Source: Anaerolineales bacterium
GTDB taxonomy: Bacteria > Chloroflexota > Anaerolineae > Anaerolineales > Villigracilaceae
Assembly: GCA_020060625.1 (NCBI GenBank)
Contig: JAGUZU010000114.1
Coordinates: 1 to 38,574 of the forward strand
DNA: 38,574 bases
Reading direction: 5' to 3'
The translations under genes and the position numbers were made by a program. The first letter of the stretch is position 1, and each line of letters begins with the position of its first letter. The notes under the pieces were generated by a model. The model worked only from the letters and a program-made list of their open reading frames with translations. It did no database searches and was not told the origin of the DNA. Shown here piece by piece: positions 31,895 to 38,574 of the stretch.

Positions 31895-32446
31895 TTAAGC
31901 TTCCTTCTTGCCGCTGAACGGCATTCCGAGCATTCTTAATAATGCGCGCGCTTCATCATCGTTTTGCGCAGTGGTCACAATGGTAACTTCCATGCCGCGC
32001 AACTTGTCGATTTTGTCGTACTCGATCTCAGGAAACACCAGTTGATCCTTGAGTCCGAGCGTATAATTCCCGCGTCCGTCAAAGGCGTTCGCCGAAATAC
32101 CACGGAAATCGCGCACGCGAGGCAGGGCGATGTTCACGAGGCGGTCCAGGAAAGCCCACATGCGCGGACCACGCAGGGTCACCTTTGTTCCGATCAAGCG
32201 TCCCTCGCGCAATTTGAAGTTCGCAATGCTTTTTCGCGCCTTCGTCTGCACCGGTTTTTGTGCCGCGATCTGCATCAGGTCTGCCGTCGCGGATTCGAGC
32301 GCCTTGGGGTTATCCAACGCCTCCCCAAGACCGATATTCACAACGATCTTCTCCAAACGCGGCACTTGCATCACGTTCTTGTAACCAAACGATTTGAACA
32401 GCGCCGGGGTAATTTCATTCTTGTAAAGTTCCTGTAATCTATTCAT
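31895..32446 (-). CDS. rplE: 50S ribosomal protein L5
   Basis: 183 residues from the ATG at 32446, near the family's usual 179-180; GGAG lies 9 bases upstream. Upstream in-frame starts (ATG 32452, GTG 32461) are less well placed. Forms the central protuberance with 5S r[32 protein letters not shown] is characteristic. 17 bases after rplX. Confidence 0.97.
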   Translation of the reverse strand: MNRLQELYKNEITPALFKSFGYKNVMQVPRLEKIVVNIGLGEALDNPKALESATADLMQIAAQKPVQTKARKSIANFKLREGRLIGTKVTLRGPRMWAFLDRLVNIALPRVRDFRGISANAFDGRGNYTLGLKDQLVFPEIEYDKIDKLRGMEVTIVTTAQNDDEARALLRMLGMPFSGKKEA

Positions 32447-32463
32447 CTTCATCTGCTCCACGG

Positions 32464-32796
32464 CTAGTCAATCGCGGCCTCGCAATTCTTGCAAACGCGA
32501 TGGACGCCCTCATCGTCCCGTTGAACGCCCACACGCGTGGCTACACCGCACTTTGGACACACAAGCATCACGTTTGAAATATCGACCGGGCCCTCGAACT
32601 GGATGCGTCCCGGGTTCATATTTCGCCCAGCCTTGGTTTGAACCTGTTTCTGGTGCTTGGTGCGAATATTCACGCCCTGGACAACCACGCGACGGTCATC
32701 GAGAAGCACATTGATGACCTCGCCTCTCTTGCCTTTATCCTCGAGGCTCCCGCTGATTACTTCCACCGTATCGCCTTTTCGAATCTTGACTTTCAT
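32464..32796 (-). CDS. rplX: 50S ribosomal protein L24
   Basis: 110 residues. KOW motif at the start ([27 protein letters not shown]). The C-terminal part has CPKCG (~80-84) and CKNCE (~102-106), a possible zinc ribbon found in a subset of L24 proteins. Assembly initiator of the large subunit. 9 bases after rplN. Confidence 0.97.
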   Translation of the reverse strand: MKVKIRKGDTVEVISGSLEDKGKRGEVINVLLDDRRVVVQGVNIRTKHQKQVQTKAGRNMNPGRIQFEGPVDISNVMLVCPKCGVATRVGVQRDDEGVHRVCKNCEAAID

Positions 32797-32805
32797 CCTT
32801 CGCTC

Positions 32806-33177
32806 CTACAGCACTTCCGGGGCAAGCGACACGATCTTCATATAACCCATGTCGCGCAGTTCGCGCGCCACCGGTCCAAAGATGCGGGTGCCCCTGGGGT
32901 TCTCGCCATCAGCATCCAGAATGACCGCGGCATTATCATCGAAACGGATATACGAACCGTCTTCGCGGCGCCATTCCTTCGTGCAACGCACAATGACGGC
33001 TTTCACAATTTCGCTTTTCTTTACCGAGCCCTGTGGCGTGGCAGACTTGACAGTCGCAACCACCACGTCGCCAATCGCGCCATACTTTCGCTTGGACCCG
33101 CCCAACACGTGGATGACAAGCAACTCGCGCGCGCCGGTGTTATCGGCAACCTTCAATCGAGATTCATGCTGGATCAT
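32806..33177 (-). CDS. rplN: 50S ribosomal protein L14
   Basis: 123 residues, one more than typical. [28 protein letters not shown] and [28 protein letters not shown] are the standard ends. Lies at the subunit interface and binds RsfS. 3 bases after rpsQ. Confidence 0.98.
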   Translation of the reverse strand: MIQHESRLKVADNTGARELLVIHVLGGSKRKYGAIGDVVVATVKSATPQGSVKKSEIVKAVIVRCTKEWRREDGSYIRFDDNAAVILDADGENPRGTRIFGPVARELRDMGYMKIVSLAPEVL

Positions 33178-33180
33178 GGA

Positions 33181-33453
33181 CTACTCTCCCACGCCCTGAT
33201 CCGCCGTCCGCGTTTCGCGCTTGATGACTGTTTCCACAGCCCAGCGCTTCTCGCGGGACAAGGGACCGGTTTCCACGATACGGACTTCATCACCAATCTG
33301 ACAGCCGACTTCGTCGTGCGCCTTAACACGCATGCTCGAATACACAACCTTCTTATAAAGAGGGTGCCGAAACTTGCGGGTAATCTCGACAACGACCGTC
33401 TTGGTCATTTTATTGCTGGTTACTACGCCGGTCATACGACGACGATTGTTCAT
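33181..33453 (-). CDS. rpsQ: 30S ribosomal protein S17
   Basis: 90 residues, OB fold. MTGVVTSNKMTKTVVVEI and HPLYKKVVYSSMRVKAHDE are characteristic. It overlaps rpmC by 4 bases (ATGA), so translation is coupled. Confidence 0.97.
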   Translation of the reverse strand: MNNRRRMTGVVTSNKMTKTVVVEITRKFRHPLYKKVVYSSMRVKAHDEVGCQIGDEVRIVETGPLSREKRWAVETVIKRETRTADQGVGE

Positions 33454-33671
33454 TTTGCACCTTCCACAGCAGCCGCGCGTTCGATTTCGCGCAGAATTGT
33501 CTCCATGCGAGCGATATCGCGGCGCAAAATCTTCATATGGCTGGTATCCGTCAATTGACCGGTCACCTGCTGAAAGCGCAGTTTCATCAACTCGTCACGC
33601 GCATCCACAAGTTTGGTGCGGATTTCCTCCGCGCCCAATTTGCGGATATCTTCCACTTTCATCGCCTTCAT
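33450..33671 (-). CDS. rpmC: 50S ribosomal protein L29
   Basis: 73 residues; GGAGG about 8 bases before the ATG at 33671 sets the start, though an ATG three codons later is closer to the usual N-terminus. Helical protein near the tunnel exit; ELMKLRFQQVTGQL and LRRDIARMETILRE are typical. One base after rplP. Confidence 0.97.
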   Translation of the reverse strand: MKAMKVEDIRKLGAEEIRTKLVDARDELMKLRFQQVTGQLTDTSHMKILRRDIARMETILREIERAAAVEGAK

Positions 33672-33672
33672 A

Positions 33673-34092
33673 TTACTCTCCTCCCTGGGGTCGACCTACA
33701 ACCTTGGTCTTGATGGAGAATTTATACTGGGCGCTCTTCAACGCGGCGATCGCAATCTCTTCGGACAAACCGCCAACCTCGAACATAATGCGTCCCGGTT
33801 TTACAACAGCGACATAATATTCCACATTCCCTTTACCGGAACCCATGCGGGTTTCCGGCGGCTTATGTGTGAACGGCTTGGCTGGGAAAATGCGAATCCA
33901 AACCTTTCCGCGTCGTTTCATTTCGCGCACGATCGAGCGCCGCGCGGCTTCAATCTGACGGGCGGTGATCCAGCCCGGCTCGAGCGCCTGCAGACCGAAT
34001 TCGCCAAAGGAGACTTCCGCACCACGGAGAGCCTTGCCTCTCATGCGACCGCGCATCTGCTTGCGCCACTTTACACGTTTCGGCATCAACAT
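33673..34092 (-). CDS. rplP: 50S ribosomal protein L16
   Basis: 139 residues from the ATG at 34092 (GAGG 8-9 bases upstream); [17 protein letters not shown] is the usual start, so the open frame upstream to 34116 is ignored. Contacts the A-site tRNA. Conserved RMGSGKGN and [20 protein letters not shown] are present. 32 bases after rpsC. Confidence 0.97.
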   Translation of the reverse strand: MLMPKRVKWRKQMRGRMRGKALRGAEVSFGEFGLQALEPGWITARQIEAARRSIVREMKRRGKVWIRIFPAKPFTHKPPETRMGSGKGNVEYYVAVVKPGRIMFEVGGLSEEIAIAALKSAQYKFSIKTKVVGRPQGGE

Positions 34093-34124
34093 ATCAAATA
34101 CCTCGTCTCGTAGCAACGCAGCGA

Positions 34125-34874
34125 TTACTCGCTGACGTACACGCCTTCCGTTGCTTCAACCTTTTCTTCGGTTTCCGGTGTGACTTCGCCCTTGTAGATC
34201 CAGACCTTGATGCCGATCTGACCATAGGTGGTCAGCGCTTCGGCTGTGGCAAAATCAAGATTCGCGCGCAGGGTTTGAAGAGGCACGCGTCCTTCGCGCA
34301 GCCAGACATCACGGGACATTTCCGCGCCGCCCAAACGTCCGCCTACCATGATCTTGATCCCTTCAGCGCCCTGTTTCATGGCTTGCTGAATGGCGCGCTT
34401 CATTGCGCGGCGGTAGGCAATGCGGCGCTCAAGCTGGTCTGCAATGTTTCTGGCAACCAGCATGGCGTCCGTATCGGGCGAGGAAATCTCTTTGACGTCC
34501 AATTCGATCTTCTTGCCGACCAAAGTCTCCAGCGCCTGGCGGATTTTCTTCACGCCTTCGCCTTTGCGTCCGATCAGGATGCCCGGCTTGGCAGTATGTA
34601 TGGCAATGCGGATCTTCCCCGGAGTGCGTTCCACATCGATGCGGGAAATACCAGCCTTGCCGTTCTTCACCGCATCGGGCATCTGCTTCCGCAATCCACG
34701 GACCCTTTCGTCGGCGGCAGCGCCGCCTTTGGAAAGTTTCCCTACCAGCAAATTGCGGATTGCAAAATCCTGGTGTAATTGTTGACGATAGGTGCTGCCT
34801 TCTGCAAACCAGCGCCCGCCCCACGGCTGATTAATGCCCAGACGAAAACCAACGGGATGTACTTTACGACCCAT
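34125..34874 (-). CDS. rpsC: 30S ribosomal protein S3
   Basis: 249 residues from the ATG at 34874 (AGGAG 8 bases upstream); the in-frame extension to 34976 lies within the end of rplV and is dismissed. KH domain with [11 protein letters not shown] (GxxG type) around residues 95-105, C-terminal domain with [28 protein letters not shown], part of the mRNA entry helicase. 11 bases after rplV. Confidence 0.97.
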   Translation of the reverse strand: MGRKVHPVGFRLGINQPWGGRWFAEGSTYRQQLHQDFAIRNLLVGKLSKGGAAADERVRGLRKQMPDAVKNGKAGISRIDVERTPGKIRIAIHTAKPGILIGRKGEGVKKIRQALETLVGKKIELDVKEISSPDTDAMLVARNIADQLERRIAYRRAMKRAIQQAMKQGAEGIKIMVGGRLGGAEMSRDVWLREGRVPLQTLRANLDFATAEALTTYGQIGIKVWIYKGEVTPETEEKVEATEGVYVSE

Positions 34875-34885
34875 AAAATCTCTCC

Positions 34886-35227
34886 TTAAGCTCCGCGCTC
34901 GCGCAACACAACGGTGATATGCGAACTCCGGCGCAATATCGGCTTGAAACGGCCGCGCGCGCCAAAGCGTCTCCATTTGCGGGTCGGAGCCTCATCTGCC
35001 GTGATCTTCGCCACGTACAAATCGTCGCGGCTGACGCCAAAGTTTTCCTCAGCGTTTGCCACCGCAGAAGCGACCAACTTTCGCACGGGCATCGCCGCGC
35101 GTTTGTTTACAAAGTGAAGGATTTCCAACGCCTCATTGGCGCTCTTGCCGCGCACCAGTTCGATGACGGCGCGCACTTTCTGCGCGGATTGAGGGAGAAA
35201 TCGGACTTTTGCATGAATATCCTGCAT
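34886..35227 (-). CDS. rplV: 50S ribosomal protein L22
   Basis: 113 residues. The beta hairpin that narrows the exit tunnel is present (ITADEAPTRKWRRFGARGRFKPILRRSSHITVVL); residues in this loop affect macrolide response in other bacteria. 11 bases after rpsS. Confidence 0.97.
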   Translation of the reverse strand: MQDIHAKVRFLPQSAQKVRAVIELVRGKSANEALEILHFVNKRAAMPVRKLVASAVANAEENFGVSRDDLYVAKITADEAPTRKWRRFGARGRFKPILRRSSHITVVLRERGA

Positions 35228-35238
35228 CGCTCAGTCTC

Positions 35239-35511
35239 CTACGCGGCTTTCTCGCTGGTCTGGTGACCGCGGAAGGTGCGTGTTGGGGCGAACTCGCCCA
35301 GGCGATGACCGACCATGTTTTCGGTAATATAGATCGGTACATGGCGGCGTCCGTCGTGGACCGCAATCGTGTGACCGACCATCTGCGGGAATATCACAGA
35401 GGCGCGGCTCCAGGTGCGGATGACCTTCTTTTCTTTTTTCTGATTCATGGACTCGACACGCTTGAGCAGCTTCGGCTCGATGTAGGGTCCCTTTTTCAAT
35501 GATCGTGACAT
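35239..35511 (-). CDS. rpsS: 30S ribosomal protein S19
   Basis: 90 residues. [22 protein letters not shown] and [35 protein letters not shown] are canonical. Head protein. 21 bases after rplB. Confidence 0.98.
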   Translation of the reverse strand: MSRSLKKGPYIEPKLLKRVESMNQKKEKKVIRTWSRASVIFPQMVGHTIAVHDGRRHVPIYITENMVGHRLGEFAPTRTFRGHQTSEKAA

Positions 35512-35532
35512 ATCTGCTTACCTCATCAACTA

Positions 35533-36369
35533 CTAGCGGTTCGTCTTACTGCGACGGCGCACAATGTACTGGTCGGTCTTTTTGTTATGGCGGGTCTTCT
35601 TGCCAAGCGTAGGTTTACCCCACGGGCTTTTCGGACCCGGAAGACCAATCGGCTGGCGTCCTTCACCACCGCCGTGAGGATGGTCGCGCGGACTCATCGC
35701 AGTTCCACGCACAGTCGGGCGGATGCCGAGATGGCGCTTGCGTCCAGCCTTACCGAGCTTGATGTTGCCGTGGTCAAGATTGCCCACCTGACCAATGGTC
35801 GCATAACAAACCTGATGCACCAGGCGGACTTCTCCGGACGGCATGCGGATTTGGGCAAACTCACCTTCCTTGGCGAGCAATTGCGCGGCGGCTCCAGCCG
35901 AACGGACAAGCTGTCCGCCCTTCCCGGTCTTCATCTCGATATTGTGAATCATCGTACCGACCGGAATATTGCTGATCGGCAAGGCGTTGCCGGGGCGAAT
36001 CTCAGCGTTGGACCCGGACATGACCGTGTCACCAACTTTCAGTCCCAGCGGCGAGACGATGTAACGTTTTTCGCCGTCCACATAATGGAGAAGCGCAAGT
36101 CGTGCGGTGCGGTTGGGATCATATTCGATCGCGGCCACTTTCGCGGGGATTCCGAATTTGTCACGGCGGAAATCCACCACGCGAATGAAACGGCGCGCGC
36201 CTCCGCCTCGATGACGGACGGTCACACGACCATGAACGTTGCGCCCGCCGCGATTCCTCTTGGTAACCAACAGGGAACGTTCGGGCGTGCTTTTCGTGAT
36301 TTCTTCAAACGTGTAACCGGTCATTCCGCGCGTGCCGGGAGTTACCGGTTTGTACTTTTTAACAGCCAT
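35533..36369 (-). CDS. rplB: 50S ribosomal protein L2
   Basis: 278 residues. Supports the peptidyl-transferase centre. The C-terminal [21 protein letters not shown] holds the functionally important histidine. The ATG overlaps the rplW stop by one base (TAATG), so translation is coupled. Confidence 0.98.
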   Translation of the reverse strand: MAVKKYKPVTPGTRGMTGYTFEEITKSTPERSLLVTKRNRGGRNVHGRVTVRHRGGGARRFIRVVDFRRDKFGIPAKVAAIEYDPNRTARLALLHYVDGEKRYIVSPLGLKVGDTVMSGSNAEIRPGNALPISNIPVGTMIHNIEMKTGKGGQLVRSAGAAAQLLAKEGEFAQIRMPSGEVRLVHQVCYATIGQVGNLDHGNIKLGKAGRKRHLGIRPTVRGTAMSPRDHPHGGGEGRQPIGLPGPKSPWGKPTLGKKTRHNKKTDQYIVRRRSKTNR

Positions 36370-36674
36370 TACTGCACCCCTTCAAATATCTCGAGGGGTT
36401 TGCTTCCCTCGGCAAGGGTCACCACCGCCTTTTTGAACGCAGGGCGGCGAACCAGCAAACGGCGGGTTCGTCCGCGGCGACCGCGTTTTGCAGGCGCGTT
36501 GAGAATGTTCACGCGCGCCACGGTCACATCGAAAAGGGTTTCGATTGCATCTTTCACCATGGTGCGGGTGGCATTGTTTTTGACGACAAAAACGTACTGA
36601 CCTAATTTGCCCGACTGGTAACTCGACTTCTCGGTCACGAGCGGGCGGACGAGGACACTATATAAATCCGTCAT
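36369..36674 (-). CDS. rplW: 50S ribosomal protein L23
   Basis: 101 residues. Docking site for trigger factor and SRP at the tunnel exit. [23 protein letters not shown] is typical, and the loop [15 protein letters not shown] is strongly basic. 9 bases after rplD. Confidence 0.97.
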   Translation of the reverse strand: MTDLYSVLVRPLVTEKSSYQSGKLGQYVFVVKNNATRTMVKDAIETLFDVTVARVNILNAPAKRGRRGRTRRLLVRRPAFKKAVVTLAEGSKPLEIFEGVQ

Positions 36675-36683
36675 GTCTCTCTC

Positions 36684-37313
36684 CTATCCAAGTTGCGCAA
36701 CCAGCGCATCGATTGTCTTGACGGGCAGGACAACCTTGTCGAACGAAAGGACATCCCGCACGTTCAAATAACTTGCAAGAAGCACTTTTGCGCTTTCGAG
36801 ATTATCCGCCGAACGCATCACGCTTTCGTAGTCCTGATCCTTGACAGGCATCAAGACCAACACTGTGGAAGCTCCGACCAGGTTGCCCAATGTTTCAGCC
36901 ATGAGGCGGGTCTTGGGTTCCTTGAGCGCGAGTTCATCAACAACGACGATGGAGGCTTCCGCAGCCTTCACGGAAAGCGCGGAACGAAGAGCGGCTTGAC
37001 GCATCTTCTTCGGCATGCGCAATTCATAACTGCGCGGATGCGGGGTATGGATACGTCCGCCTCCAACCCACTGCGCCGCGCGCCTGGACCCTTGGCGGGC
37101 TCGACCCGTCCCCTTCTGTTTCCACGGCTTTCGGCCTCCGCCCCTCACCTCTGACCGGACTTTGGTCTCATGCGTTCCAAGTCGGGCGTTCGACATCTGA
37201 CGAACGTATGCCTGGTGCATCAAGTCCACATTTACAGGGGCTTCAAAAAGGCTCGCCGGAAGTTCAACTTCACGAACCTTCTTGCCCTTCAAATCAAGAA
37301 CATCTACTTTCAT
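36684..37313 (-). CDS. rplD: 50S ribosomal protein L4
   Basis: 209 residues. The tunnel loop is clear: SEVRGGGRKPWKQKGTGRARQGSRRAAQWVGGG. In enterobacteria L4 regulates the S10 operon by binding its leader; whether it does here is unknown. 29 bases after rplC. Confidence 0.97.
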   Translation of the reverse strand: MKVDVLDLKGKKVREVELPASLFEAPVNVDLMHQAYVRQMSNARLGTHETKVRSEVRGGGRKPWKQKGTGRARQGSRRAAQWVGGGRIHTPHPRSYELRMPKKMRQAALRSALSVKAAEASIVVVDELALKEPKTRLMAETLGNLVGASTVLVLMPVKDQDYESVMRSADNLESAKVLLASYLNVRDVLSFDKVVLPVKTIDALVAQLG

Positions 37314-37342
37314 GGTTATTCTGGCTCCCGTTTCCTGCGCGC

Positions 37343-37975
37343 CTATTGCTTGCGCGACTCCTTGATCATGACGAGACTGCCCTTGCCGCCGGGAACAGCG
37401 CCATTAACGGCGATCAAATTGCGTTCCGGGTCAACCATCACAACCTTGATGTTCTGGGCGGTAACGCGATCCGTGCCCATGTGACCGGCGCCGCGGGCGC
37501 CCTTATACACACGTCCAGGCGTGGTGCCGGAGCCGCGCGAACCTGGCGCACGGTTGCGGTCGGACGTGCCGTGAGTGGCATTCATGCCGTGGAAATGATA
37601 GCGTTTCACGCCGCCAGCAAAGCCTTTACCTTTGCTGATGCCGACCACATCCACGCGTTCGCCGATGGCAAAAGCGTCGCCAACTGCCACCTTGTCGCCG
37701 ACCTTCAAGTCATGATCTTTGGCGCGAAACTCGCGCAGGTATCGCAAGGGGGGAATTTCATTGGACTTCAAGTGTCCCAACTGTCCGCCGGTGAGGCGTT
37801 TGGGATTCACTTCGCCAAATCCCAGTTGCACCGCCAAATACCCCTCTTTTTCGGCAACGCGGACCTGGGTAACGTAACATGGCCCAGCTTCGATGAGTGT
37901 CACCGGATAGGCAACACCTTGCTCATCGAAGATCTGGGTCATACCGATCTTCTTTCCAATCAGCCCTTTCAACAT
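37343..37975 (-). CDS. rplC: 50S ribosomal protein L3
   Basis: 210 residues from the ATG at 37975; a TTG two codons upstream has closer spacing to GGAG but MLKGLIGKKIGMTQIFD fits the family. The extended loop that reaches the peptidyl-transferase centre reads KGFAGGVKRYHFHGMNATHG. Preceded by an unusually long 179-base spacer after rpsJ. Confidence 0.96.
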   Translation of the reverse strand: MLKGLIGKKIGMTQIFDEQGVAYPVTLIEAGPCYVTQVRVAEKEGYLAVQLGFGEVNPKRLTGGQLGHLKSNEIPPLRYLREFRAKDHDLKVGDKVAVGDAFAIGERVDVVGISKGKGFAGGVKRYHFHGMNATHGTSDRNRAPGSRGSGTTPGRVYKGARGAGHMGTDRVTAQNIKVVMVDPERNLIAVNGAVPGGKGSLVMIKESRKQ

Positions 37976-37981
37976 GCTCAA

Positions 37982-38154
37982 TTTTCTCCTTTATGAAGAT
38001 ATTGACGAGACTGTCAGCCGGGGCAACGGCCGCATCATCTCCGTGCAGCGCAGTCAGCAGGTCTGGTGCGAAGCGTGTGTTTTGTCGGTTCCACACGCAG
38101 ACCTTCTCTTACGCTGTCTCAAATAATCCGCGGTCTTCCGCGGTTATTCACCAA
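37982..38154 (-). promoter_or_regulatory. structured 173-nt spacer between rpsJ and rplC
   Basis: In transcription order: a hairpin with arms built on ccgcgg/ccgcgg plus aataa/ttatt (38122-38147, one bulge), then a two-part stem in which agg tct (38059-38064) pairs with agacct (38099-38104) and gcgtgtg (38073-38079) with cacacgc (38092-38098), then the rplC ribosome binding site GGAG. No T-run follows either hairpin. No ORF or promoter is seen. Every other spacer in the S10-spc part is under 60 bases, so a regulatory leader for rplC onward is plausible. Confidence 0.5.
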
Positions 38155-38463
38155 CTAGATCTTGATCTCAATATCGACGCCTGCGGGAAGGTTCAAACGC
38201 ATCAACATGTCAATCGTTTTGGAATCCGGGTCAAGAACATCGATCAAACGGTTGTGCGTGCGTATCTCGAAGTGTTCGTGAGAGTCCTTGTCAATGAAAG
38301 TCGAGCGGCGTATTGTAAAGCGTTCCTTCTTGCTTGGCAAGGGTACAGGACCAACGACGTGAGCGCCTGTGCGTTCGGCTGTTTCAACAATGCGTTTAGC
38401 GGATTGATCGAGAACGCGGTGGTCGTATGCCTTGAGACGGATGCGAATCTTCTGTTTTGCCAT
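38155..38463 (-). CDS. rpsJ: 30S ribosomal protein S10
   Basis: 102 residues from the ATG at 38463; an adjacent ATG at 38466 is too close to the AGGTGAG binding site. Also acts as NusE in transcription antitermination. [30 protein letters not shown] and [18 protein letters not shown] are typical. 8 bases after tuf. Confidence 0.98.
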   Translation of the reverse strand: MAKQKIRIRLKAYDHRVLDQSAKRIVETAERTGAHVVGPVPLPSKKERFTIRRSTFIDKDSHEHFEIRTHNRLIDVLDPDSKTIDMLMRLNLPAGVDIEIKI

Positions 38464-38471
38464 CATCTCAC

Positions 38472-38574
38472 CTATTCGATGATCTTGGTGACGACGCCCG
38501 CGCCGACGGTCAGACCGCCTTCACGGATGGCGAATTTGGAGCCCTGCTCCAGCGCCACCGGCACGATCAGTTCC
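38472..38574 (-). CDS. tuf: elongation factor Tu, C-terminal end (partial)
   Basis: Cut by the window edge; only the last 33 residues are visible: [20 protein letters not shown], then [13 protein letters not shown] and a TAG stop. This is the end of EF-Tu domain 3 ([12 protein letters not shown] is diagnostic). Placement directly before rpsJ is the classic str/S10 junction. Confidence 0.97.
   Translation of the reverse strand, partial: ELIVPVALEQGSKFAIREGGLTVGAGVVTKIIE

Noticed and set aside
35587-36600. 337-codon + strand frame opposite rplB and rplW
   Set aside because: Antisense shadow of two certain ribosomal genes.

Overview
The window looks like chromosome of a Chloroflexota bacterium, most likely class Anaerolineae. 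This is inferred from the mixture of genes (class II B12-dependent ribonucleotide reductase with NrdR, a single RNase J, a type-Z zinc S14, a long S10-spc-alpha ribosomal cluster), moderately high GC, frequent short intergenic palindromes, and several genes whose promoter -10 box lies so close to the start codon that the mRNA should be leaderless. No rRNA, tRNA, CRISPR array, transposase or integrase was seen.

Left end (1-4620), the accessory part: a two-gene + strand unit. The first gene encodes an 870-residue membrane-anchored STAND/NB-ARC ATPase with a helical-repeat region, one membrane span and an outside part made of a concanavalin-like domain and a six-cysteine PAN/apple domain. The second, 17 bases later, encodes a 150-residue protein with the same N-terminal motif (G-[DN]-V-x-G-Q-x-A-x-G-x-N-I) and a hydrophobic C-terminal helix. 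The shared motif suggests the two proteins meet through it, as in bacterial NLR-like conflict or signalling systems. This is the best candidate for an undescribed system. A secreted small protein (-), a small membrane protein (+) and several strong hairpins follow.

Middle (4632-21298), housekeeping and metabolism: nrdR then nrdJ (-) behind a promoter followed by two NrdR-box-like sites 31 bp apart; an alpha/beta hydrolase and a hydrolase/acyl-CoA-synthetase fusion (-); a DUF1992 gene (+) whose promoter lies at the edge of a 155-bp MITE-like element; RNase J (+) with a leader carrying a strong promoter and an intrinsic terminator; mutY, a large polytopic glycosyltransferase-like membrane protein, a small unknown gene and an MBL-fold protein with an atypical metal motif (all -); an EamA transporter coupled to a GH16-like lectin-fold protein (+); and a MazG-type NTP pyrophosphohydrolase (-).

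Right end (21393-38574): one long - strand ribosomal cluster, read in transcription order tuf(partial)-rpsJ-rplC-rplD-rplW-rplB-rpsS-rplV-rpsC-rplP-rpmC-rpsQ-rplN-rplX-rplE-rpsN-rpsH-rplF-rplR-rpsE-rpmD-rplO-secY-adk-map-rpmJ-rpsM-rpsK-rpsD-rpoA-rplQ-truA-rplM-rpsI. infA, often found between map and rpmJ, is absent; that gap instead carries a good internal promoter. A structured 173-nt spacer between rpsJ and rplC stands out in an otherwise tightly packed operon. Several start codons were moved downstream of the longest possible ORF on ribosome-binding-site and family-length grounds.
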